Assembly (NCBI GenBank): GCA_905178155.1
Contig: CAJINV010000006.1
Location: forward strand, 1,861,876-1,925,875
DNA length: 64,000 bases
Source of the DNA: Amoebophrya sp. A120
Taxonomy: Eukaryota > Sar > Dinophyceae > Syndiniales > Amoebophryaceae
Reading direction: 5' to 3'
Position numbers and translations under genes: made by a program. The notes under the pieces were generated by a model. The model was not told where the DNA came from and did no database searches. It saw only the letters and a list, made by a program, of their open reading frames with translations. Shown one piece after another: positions 55,075-64,000 of the stretch (positions are counted from its first letter, which is position 1; every line of letters starts with the position of its first letter).

Positions 55075-56077
55075 TGTTGTAGAATCTAGCTAGACGAGGA
55101 CGACCTGTACTAGAGAAACCACAAGAAGTGCCAGGCGTCATCATTCTAGCGCGCCACAATTACGGCGAAACTTTAGTTTCGGAACATCAAGAACTTCCTT
55201 TCGCCTTCTCGTCCTTTCGAGAAGGCAGACCAGCGTTAGTACAAGAACGACCAGCACAGCATTTATTCAGCGGGTTTGGAAAGGGCCACACCGCAGCTCC
55301 ATTTTACGCCAAGAATAAAAGGGAAAGAAGAAGAAGAACTTCGACAGCTGATATCGTTTTATCTGAGCAACAGTTACAGCACTAGCAGCAGCAGCAGCAG
55401 TAGTGCTTCTCTAAGATCCAGGAGGACAAGAGCTACCGGTTGAAGAAATTTGTAAGGCCTGTGAAGCAGAAGAAAATCATTTACAACAGGACCGGACGGA
55501 TAAGCCGAAAATCATTTACAACTAGTACGGGGCCGCCGAGGACAACTTGCAGCAGTTGTAGTTCTACCGCAACTTCTACAACAACCTCAGAAGTTGTCCA
55601 GCGCCCTCTATTTGGCGAATATATTGCAGAGGAACGAAGAAAAATTCAGATCTTTGTACGATTGAACTACGAGCAGAAAGAGAAGAAGATAAATGCCTTG
55701 GTGACAGTACGTACTATAGATAGGACGACGTATTTTAGAAGTCAGCCGCGCCAAAGAGCCGAGGAGAAGTTCTCCTGGACGAGAACACATCTATCAATTG
55801 CACTACACGACCTATTTGGACACTGAATTGAAGCTACGCGACCGGGTCGCTTCGTTTCGCGCACGATCATCTTCACGAAGAAGCTACACGGGTACTATCT
55901 TTTTTTTCTTAGATGAGCGTGGCTGCGGCCTTTTCCTAGTGCTTGTTGCATGGTGGTAGTTGTAGAGGGTTACTTCTAGATCGTGAAGGTTGTAAGAAAG
56001 TATGCAAGTGCCATCAACTAGATCAACATTTTATCTCTTGAAGAACATTACTACACAGGTGCCAACGATAAGCGAAG

Positions 56078-59000
56078 ATGTACGCGAACCAGTCATCTTC
56101 ATATTCGGGGGTGCGTGGTGGACCACGATCACAGCGACAAGGTGGTGCTACTGCAAAAAATCAAGGCACTAGTGTCAAGAACACGACTTCAAGTTGTACT
56201 AGCATGTCGAGCAGTCGAGCAACCCCTCTTCCAGGTACTTCGTATGATTATGATTACCAGCAACAGCAGACTAGGGACAACAGTAGAGACCACAGGCCGC
56301 GCGGCGGGGGTCAACAACTCGAAGACCACAGGCCGCGCGGCGGGGGCCAACAACAACAACTCCGCCAAGCGGACGAGCACAATACTATCCCGTACCCAGC
56401 GGTCCCCTCTCGGCCGCCCGTTCCTGGCGACGGGTTGTACGCGAGTCGGCACGAAGGAGCTCCTGCAGGGAAAGCTGCTGCCAACAGGTTTTATTCCGCA
56501 ACGGGAGGAGGTGGCCGCGGTGGTGGGGCTGGAGCTCCAACTGCTTCTGGGGCGAGGCATGTGGATCATCAACAGAAGTCCTCTCCTTCGTACTACGACT
56601 ACCAGGATGCAGCTGACCACCAGGACCAACGACCAAGTGGAGGCATGATCAATCAGGTTATGGATGTGTCAGGATCGAAATCGACAAAATCGAAACAATT
56701 TGTGATGCATAAAGCCGCTACTAGTTGGAGCGCAGTTTCTCAGTGGCGCATGACAAATTTCGGGAGCACCAAAATCCAGTCTGTCATGCTGTTCGGGCAA
56801 ACAAGACTGCTCCTGTCATGCTACTCTGGCAGCACATTGTGTACCCGTAAACAGGCTTACAATCGGTCTCAGTTGCCTTATCCCCAATACAGGCCTCTAG
56901 TGTCCTACAGTTTATGCATCACAAATTTTTCGACTTTGTCGATTTCGATCCTGACAGTTCCATACAGGTTCGGGCAGGAGTACAAACCGCGAAGATTTCT
57001 TCACACCCTTCTATCAAATGTAAAAATGTCTGTGTCTGGAAACTTCTGATGCAGTGTGGCGTATCATGAGGAGACCACAATTGCTGGCTCAGCATGACAA
57101 GTTTCTCAGCTTCTAGGTGTTGCCTATTCTGCAAGACAAACTACGTTTCTGCATGACAGAAAAGTGTGGCTCTTTGGTAATGTGCATGACAGATTTAAGA
57201 GTCATGCCAGACAAGCATGACAAACTTGCATTCTTCCAGACCCAGACATTTTTACACTTGATACCTTCTGCGAAGGAACAACAACAACATCATGCTAGAG
57301 ATAATTTCAAGATGGGACGTGCTGGAGGTGGGGAGCCAACGTACAGTAAAAATTCGACGGCGGACTATCCTCGTCGAGGTCCTCTGCAAAGGGATCACGT
57401 TCTTCTTGACAGCTTCAGCTACGGTCGCGATCATTACAACAATCAGACTCGTCGTTCCTACGAGAACGGCGACCAGGGAGAGGTGGTCCCTGGTGGCCAT
57501 CGAGCTACTACAGAACGCTCATACAACAGGAACAGCTACGACGACCTCCAGAACTATGAAAACCCCCAGTTACTGGACATCCAGCGCGAGGATCGGGGGT
57601 CGACATGGGCGGGCTACAACAACTACCGTAATGCTCATTCCGGCGGACCAACATCTTCGAGACGAGACGCACAAAATTACGTCCACCAGTATCAAGAAGC
57701 AGGGTCGTCAGGGATGAATAAAAATGCGCTCGACCGACAGCAGCAGCAGTGCGGGGGCGGAGCGGCTGCGGCTTCATCCTCGGGCGCTGGTGGTGGTGGC
57801 CACTACAAGAACAATCACAAGCCCAACTACATGTTGACCAAGAAGAGTGGCACGACAAACCCAAATGCATCCGGCTTGTTCAGTGGGAAGAACAAGAACC
57901 CCTGCCATGTGTTCCCCCTGAAGCCGGACTACAGCTCGCATGTGTTGCCCCCACCGCCATCCGCATCATCTGCCGGCGCAGGAGTCTATCACGGTAACAC
58001 TCGTAACAAAAACGATACGTTTTACAACCGCCGGCGACCGAGTTCTTTCGAGATGGAAACGAGAGGCTTGGAAAATCAAGTAGACCACTTGTCTCAGTCA
58101 GGAGGACCAACCTCCCGCCCGAGGAGCCGGGCTGGAACAAGTACGAGCGGAAAACAAGATCAGGACCACCGGCAAGCGCAACACCATCCTCAGCATCAGA
58201 GTGGTCAACAACATCCGTGGATAATGAAAGGCGATGACGCGGTACAACGTAGTTGTCGGGGAACTAGAATATTAAATACTGGCACTGTAGTTGACCACAG
58301 AAGCAGATACTGTGACGACGCGGCAACTGAAGTTGAAGAGAATATTGAAGCAAATTACTCAACACGCGGCCCACCCCCACCTCCTGCTGTTCATGAGTAT
58401 AATCAAAATCATGCGAGCTCGAGCAGTAGAATAGTACAGAAAGGTGGAAATAACATTCCGATGAACAAGGGCAAGATAAATGCAGCAGTGGTTCACAAAA
58501 AAGACAACAAGCCCGCGGCCCACTACCGAGTGGAAGACCAGCGAGGAGGGCAGCAGCAAAACTTTTACGCGAACAAACGAGATGAAGTTTTGACACGGGG
58601 GCCTGGAGAAACGGACCACGATTTTATTCACCAAGGCCACGACCCGCCAAGTAAAGGAGATCATGGACGACGGCGTCTGGGACACCAGCGGGGCTATCAG
58701 TACGGTGAAGAACATGATCAGGGGGCTCATGATTTTTACCTGAACATGGAGCAGCAGCAGCAGCATGGAGAGCCCACTGCAAGTACTTCTAGAGCTCCTG
58801 CTCACGATCTTCATCACTTGTGCAATGTTGTTGCACGAGGAGAGCAAATTGAGGGACAAGATGAACATTCCCCGGTGGACAGACAGAACCGCTCGCGTGC
58901 GAATTCGAGCCGCACACCCGCGGCGCCGTCCGGGTCCTCTTCCCGCGAGGGAGGAGCAACAACTCGTGATGTTCATGTTGGCCTGCAACAACATCCAGCT

Positions 59001-62000
59001 CAGCAGACCATGACTTCGGCGCAGGGCGGAGGAGGTGAAGATTATCGTACACTGAGGACCTTCAAGCAGTGTGAGTCAGAGCGCTACGATATCACAAGAA
59101 AAAGTGTACACGTACACGGTTTGCGTTTTTTCCCCAAAAAAATTTTTTGGCGGCCCCCTAGCGAGACGTAGTGGCACCACTTGAAGCCTTCGCCCCGGCG
59201 TTGGAGAGACTGTCGCTCTACAATGGTCTGATTTAACTATGGGCGCAAGCTTTTAGGGTCGCCGCCCAAGCCCGATGCATTTTGGTGGATGATATCCACG
59301 AGGCAGACCTGCGATCCTGGCTCCAGATGGGGCCCCTTGCATCAGCGCAAAGCAGCTCCCCCTCCAATGCCCGACAGTGTCCCACCGCCATGAACACTCC
59401 ACCCCCACCCGCCAGGCTGTGTTTGGTGTCGGAAACATTGATGGGGGCTGCGGAATATTGTTTGGGCGGGAGCCGAACTGCTTCAGATTTCTCGGCAGGT
59501 TCGTCTGGCTGTGTTGTGTTCCGAGATCTGGGAAAGTTTCCAAATTTCGGATGTCCGGAAAAACGCAATTTTTTGCATACATCCAAGGGCATATTTTTCA
59601 GATTGGCCAAAAACCGTGTACATGGAACCTAGCCACCACGCTATGGTCCACGTACACGGTTTCAAAAGTAGGAAATACGCAACAAATTTCAAAAAGGGGC
59701 CACAAAAACCGTGTGCATCGCATCTAGACTGCATGGTATGGCCGATGTACACGGTTCAGAGCGTCTATCTCCGGGCCCGACCACTTCGCAGACCGTGTAC
59801 ATCCATCATACCATGCAGGTTGGATGCGATGTACACGGTTTTTTGATGGTGCGCAGTTTCACGCTCGAAATTCAGATAAGTTTGCCTCTTTTTCTGCGGA
59901 TTTTCTTGACCCCAAGAAAAACCGTGAATGAGCAAAACCGTGAAGATTATCGTACAATGAGGACCTTCAAGCAGTGTGAGTCAGAGCGCTACGAACGCCA
60001 GCGGGATTTGTACACTAAGGCTTTCATAAACAACAGGAAGACCAACTACACGACAAACGACCGTCCTGAAATGGAAAGGAACTCATCTCATCTCCAGGGT
60101 CGCAGTAAACAGCTGCGCTTGTCTGCGGATCAGGATCAGGAACAAGAACCTACGCAGCAGCACCAGCACAACCAGCAAGTTCTTGAGGATCCGCTTTATT
60201 TTCCTGAAACATCGTCAACCTCAAGTCGGATCGGGTCCGATCCGGTCACTACGACCGAAAACTCCACCAGTAGCAGTTTCTCTTCATCTGGTGGTGCAGA
60301 TGGGAGTACTGCTGGTGCAACTGGATGCCGTAAAAATGACGGAAAAATCGTCCAGGATGATCATGTTGGGAATTTTTCTAGAAACCCCGACGTGGTTGCC
60401 GGAGTTGCACGACCTGCTGCCGCTGCAGCTTCAGAAACGCCTGCGCCACCTGTGCGGCATCATGTTCTTGAAGCGAATATAAATTTGAATCCCGCAGTAG
60501 GAGAACCATCAAATCGCGTTCTTGCACCTCCTGCTCGTGCACCACCACCTCCACCGGCAATAATTTCCAACGAGGACATGGGAGGGTCTTGTCAGTACGC
60601 TGGGGTTCTTGAGTTGCATGGGGACAATCGGGAAGATCATGATTACGACGTTCAAATGCAGGATAAAAACGATGGTGTTCTTGGTTCGTCTCCTCCTGAA
60701 AAAAACCTTCGAGGACTTCTCGAAACACAGCACGGAGGTTTTATTTCAAGTCGAAACGAGAACGACCAGCAGGTGCAGGACCACTCTCACTATAGGACGA
60801 AACAAGTACCTCCGCTGCACGAGGAAGGGACAAGGAACGCTGGCCGCGAACAACATCAAGGGAGGCTGAAGGTTTTGCCTAATAATCCGTTGAAAGAATG
60901 TGTAGCTGCTGCTGGTGACCATGATCATGAATTCAAAGCAACTTCTGCTGCGAGATACGAGCAAAGTGCTGCGGCGCAGGACCACGAGCACGACGAGATC
61001 ATGCAAGACGTTTCTTCTACGAATTCTGTGACCGCTCCCAAGAACCACAGAGCGAACAGAAGTGGCACGACGGATGCTGATCGTAAGCAGACTGACACAA
61101 CTCTCGATGCTGATCGTAAGCAGACTGACACAACTCTCGTCGATGATATTTCTGCTGGAGATGCTCTTGATAAAAAACAGCAGCAGTTCCATACTTCTTT
61201 ACCGGGTCCTCGTGATCCGGTAGTGGTTGAGGGTTTCGAGGATAATGCGACTCTACACGCTCTTGGTCAGGACGTTGATGTCGAAACAAAAAAGACCGCC
61301 ACGGAAAATAGGAAAGCAAGGGAGCCAACGGCTCAAGATTTGGTGGACCGGGAAGAACAAAATTCCGAGATACTTGGTGCGCCGAATCTTTCTACTCCTA
61401 GCACTTCGGTAAAGCAGAGAAGCTCCGCGCAGCAAGAAGAAGATGAGCTTGTCCACGGAATGAACAAACGGCCTAGCAGCTCGTCCTCCACCGTAGCAGA
61501 AGTCGTGGCGGGAGGTTTGGTCTCTAGTACAACTTCTGCACAAGATAAGCAGCAAGAAAAAGATCCAGGAGCGGCAACGGAATCATCATCGTCCCGACCC
61601 CGAGAAGAAGTGGTGGACGAAAATAGCAGGAATAGCCACGACATCAAGCAGGATCTTCGCGTCGACAAAGCAGGAGCCGCCACGGTCGTTTACGCAGCTT
61701 TAGCGGCGGCTACGAGCAGCGAACCGGTGGAGAGGGCCAGAGTGATTAGGGAAGGAGAAGGAGAGGACACAACGGTCTACGTTTCCCTTACCCCGAAAGA
61801 CCCTTTGAACACCAGCAACAGACACAACGACCTCCGAAACAGACGGGGAGGTGCAGCTGGGGTCGTCGTCCCGGGGGGACAACAAACCCTTGGAGGTCCA
61901 CCCTCAAGTGGAGCTCCTGGTCCCACGACAGGAAGTAGTGTCCTCGTGGATCAACACCCAGGTTCTGGCTCTCTGTCCGCCACAGGAGATGAAACCATTG

Positions 62001-64000
62001 ACGAAAAGACGGAGCTGAAGCGGCGCAAAAACCGGGAGAAAAACGCGAAGAAGCGGCAAAGAAAGGCGGTGCAGAAGCGGGCACAAGGGAAAGCCGTACG
62101 GATCTGGGAACGGTTGCTGAACGAAGGGAATGTGGATCCGGAGTTGATCAAAAAATCGATGGAGTATTACAGTTACCTAACTCACCCGCTGGATGACGAG
62201 GACGAGGACGGGTTCTGTGACAATAACTACGAAGTAGACGGGGATCTCGGATCCGGGGCCGCGGCTGCAAAAAAGCACAACATGGTGCTGAATAAACAAG
62301 GGAGCTGCACCATGAAAACAAGCAGCTCTTCCACTTCGATGAAAGGTCAGTCTGCGTCCTCCTCCACTGCGGCAAGTCAACAGCATACTACCAGCTACCC
62401 CAACATCAACCAGAAGAAACCCGCAGCTCCCAACAGCACCCCCGCCCTGCCGAAGATTTTCAGCGTGTTCGCCAACAGTGCAAAATTGCTGCCTCCGGAA
62501 ATCGAGCAGGAGTTCCTACGACAACTGAAGACGTTGGAAGAAGACTACAACGAGAAATGCGCGCATTTGATATCCTGTGCAAAAGTATCGTACTCGTATT
62601 GCAATCATGCATTTACAAATCTTTTTCTTGAGGTAAATCGGCACTACAAATTTTATTTCTCATGCTGAGGAAATTTGTGATGCATTTATACGAGTGCGAT
62701 ACCTTTGCAATTCATATTTGAACGTCCGCACCAATAACCCAGATGACGCGACTTTACTCCAGATGGAAACTAATCGAAAGCTGAAGGCGCTTTGCGAGCA
62801 GCTGGACATCAAAATGGAAAAGGCGGACGGGAAGGGGTATGCGGTTGAAGAGGTCTGGGAGGATTGGGAAGAAGAAGAACGTGACATAAACGGAGACCTT
62901 CTCCACGGCTCCTGCAACAGTCCGGCGGACAGCGGTGCTGAAGCGGAACAATTTTACGACGACGGATTCTTCCACGGACAGGAACACGCAGGTAGATCAG
63001 CAGGACAACATTCACGCCACTTTACTGACCACGAGCAAACAAACCTGAGCGGCGTAAAGGGAAAGCGGAACGCTTTTCCAGGCGGAGGTGGTGGCTCATC
63101 TTTCCGTGTGAGAAACAAGAATGAAGATGATTACAATACCCAACACGAACAAGTAGACCACATTGTTCAGGAGCTGGAAAATAATAACGGGTTTGCAAGT
63201 GGTAAGAGGCGCGGCGTTGGTGCTGACAACAAGCTCCACCGCGGCCAGAAGGACCCTTTTCAGCAGCAATATCAAATTGTGAAGCACGGTAGCGGCCTTG
63301 GGGCAGAAGATAATTTTCCGAGGCTATCGGTAAACAGTACAAGTAATCATGCCGATGAGGAGCGCGAAGTTGACAATTTTCACTACTATGAGCATTTTCA
63401 GCACCTAAACCGAAGTTCCACTGGGAACAGTAACAGCTCCCCGGCTTCTTCTTCTACTCGAAAAACTACTCCAGGCGGACTCTGCTCCAGCACTGCGCCC
63501 AACGCGATTGATGTGAACCGCGCCCGCGTTGACGGCTTGCTGAGTCAGAAGACCACACAGGACAAGCTCCGCAGTTTGCTGTATGGCGGGCACAGCAGTT
63601 GGGGGAAGAGTGACTGGTGGGACGCGGAAAGGAAGCTGCGGCGGAAGGAATCGTTTCAACGCGATATGCAACGAGACAAGGATGATCTCGAGTCGATCAG
63701 CAGTAGCAACACGGCTTCTACTACGTCTGGGCTTGTTCAGCGATATGGATCATTTCATCCCGCCGAACAAGAGAAGTCAAACAGAACATCCGCTGCTGAA
63801 GGGTCTTATTTTTTCCCCGGGGCGGCTGCATCCGGAAATAAAAGTGGAAAGAACTCGGGAGGTCCGAATTCATCGCCCCCTTGCTATCCGAGTTATAGTA
63901 CTAGCGGTAAGCCAACGGAGGAATCCTTGCCACCATTACATCCGAATTTGCAAAGAAGTACTAGTGGCCCACCTAGTCGTCCACTTGGCAGCCCGATGCT
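56078..64000 (+). CDS. Very large low-complexity protein, runs off the window
   Basis: From ATG 56078 the frame, after removal of three introners and the 59090-59994 insertion, stays open to the window end (about 2,100 codons so far). The sequence is dominated by Gln, His, Ser, Gly, Asn and Asp, with QQQQ and GGGG runs. The only patterned part is a strongly basic stretch of alternating K/R (KRRKNREKNAKKRQRKAVQK, coded near 62020-62090) followed by IWERLLNEGNVDPELIKKSM and an acidic HPLDDEDEDG segment, which looks like a short helical nucleic-acid or protein contact region. A further acidic helix (GYAVEEVWEDWEEEERD) follows the last introner. No catalytic domain was recognised; the protein may be largely disordered. 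Upstream exons cannot be excluded. Confidence 0.75.
56659..56964 (+). mobile_element. Introner G
   Basis: Family G TIRs; exact duplication CAGGT. Removal joins GMINQV to RAGVQTA. Confidence 0.95.
57012..57263 (+). mobile_element. Introner B
   Basis: Family B TIRs (left one reads GTCTGTGTCTGG); exact duplication CCTTC. Removal joins ISSHPS to AKEQQQH. Confidence 0.95.
59037..59089. repeat. 53-bp direct repeat, left copy
   Basis: Codes for EDYRTLRTFKQCESERY. It is repeated at 59942-59994 with a single mismatch (EDYRTMRTF). The two copies bracket an 852-bp insertion. Confidence 0.97.
59090..59941 (+). mobile_element. Insertion of 852 bp bounded by 53-bp repeats
   Basis: It starts TATCACAAGAAAAAGTGTAC, like an F-type introner, but has no matching right TIR; it ends ...AAAACCGT before the second repeat copy. 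The interior has a stop codon in the host frame and is not a multiple of three, so it must be spliced or it breaks the gene. It carries three small hairpin units with ACCGTGTACA ends (59611-59839). Confidence 0.8.
59611..59839. repeat. Three hairpin mini-elements with ACCGTGTACA ends
   Basis: Units at 59611-59663, 59707-59756 and 59792-59839. Each has 12-15 bp inverted ends (AACCGTGTACATGG / CCACGTACACGGTT and variants). The third is close to the reverse complement of the second (shared CTGCATGGTATG core), so the same element is present in both orientations. Confidence 0.85.
59942..59994. repeat. 53-bp direct repeat, right copy
   Basis: Right copy of 59037-59089; the reading frame continues from here as RQRDLYTKAF. 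Confidence 0.97.
62571..62716 (+). mobile_element. Introner A
   Basis: Family A TIRs; exact duplication TTTGA. Removal joins EKCAHL to NVRTNNPD. Confidence 0.95.

Larger units (their letters stand above)
51703..56077. other. Long non-coding region with several duplications
   Basis: It contains a CACACGAACAGTGTGTC repeat cluster (51755-51975), two copies of a 250-310 bp block (51975-52230, 53171-53484), the introner-free gene copy, and a tandem pair of about 360 bp (54091-54453, 54715-55074). Open frames at 55128-55385 and 55440-55826 have no recognisable features. A (GCA) run lies at 55386-55402. Confidence 0.55.

Noticed and set aside
55128-55826. Two open frames of 85 and 128 codons upstream of the large low-complexity gene
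   Set aside because: No recognisable features and no frame-consistent splice that links them to the downstream start codon.
504-62716. CRISPR array interpretation of the regularly recurring repeats
   Set aside because: Repeats are paired inverted ends of separate elements within eukaryotic genes, without uniform short spacers or any cas genes.

Overview
The window looks like nuclear DNA of a unicellular eukaryote, most probably a syndinian dinoflagellate parasite of the Amoebophrya type. All recognisable genes are on the + strand. The coding sequence is cut by about 88 short inverted-repeat elements that behave as introns without GT-AG ends, and ordinary GT-AG introns sit in the same genes. 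From memory, this combination (introner elements with terminal inverted repeats and short target duplications, non-canonical splicing, one-directional genes) has been described for Amoebophrya; the species call is inference, while the elements are read directly. Removing each element together with one copy of its 5-bp target duplication restores one continuous frame in every main gene. For the kinase gene and the 870-codon gene the sums of the exons come out as exact multiples of three.

Layout: 392-4285, a BCCIP/Bcp1-family protein with 13 introners. About 5425-8972, an unrecognised protein with two hydrophobic segments (8 introners, 5' end unresolved). 11000-14274, an unrecognised basic/acidic protein that mixes GT-AG introns with two introners. 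16500-19400, a graveyard of gene fragments and broken introners. 20049-31705, an unrecognised coiled-coil-rich protein of about 870 residues with 21 introners, one of which is 2.2 kb and filled with satellite DNA. 33760-35110, a rearranged patch holding a copied piece of the preceding gene. 35191-48884, a CK1-group protein kinase of about 1,790 codons with 30 introners. 50204-51702, a small unrecognised protein with four introners, followed at 52231-52416 by a partial copy of itself that lacks three of them. 56078 to beyond the window end, a very large low-complexity Q/H/S/G-rich protein.

Introner families, named here by the start of their inverted repeat: A (TGCAAAAGTATCGTACTCGT), B (TGCAAAAATGTCTGGGTCTG), C (GGAAAAATCCCCCCTCCCCA), D (AAAAACGTCCCCACCCC), E (GAGAGTGCACAACTCCCCCT), F (AAGAAAAAAACTGTGTAAGT), G (GTGTCAGGATCGAAATCG), H (GGCGTTCTCAACTGTTACA), and rarer J, K, L, M, N. 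Nearly all begin TATC or TATG, end GATA or CATA, are 135-340 bp long and are flanked by a 5-bp direct repeat. About 60 of these repeats are exact and most of the others match at 4 of 5 positions. Their interiors share one motif, TTTGTNATGC and its reverse complement, whatever the TIR. No transposase or other mobilising enzyme gene was recognised in the window, so these look like non-autonomous elements moved in trans. That last point is inference.
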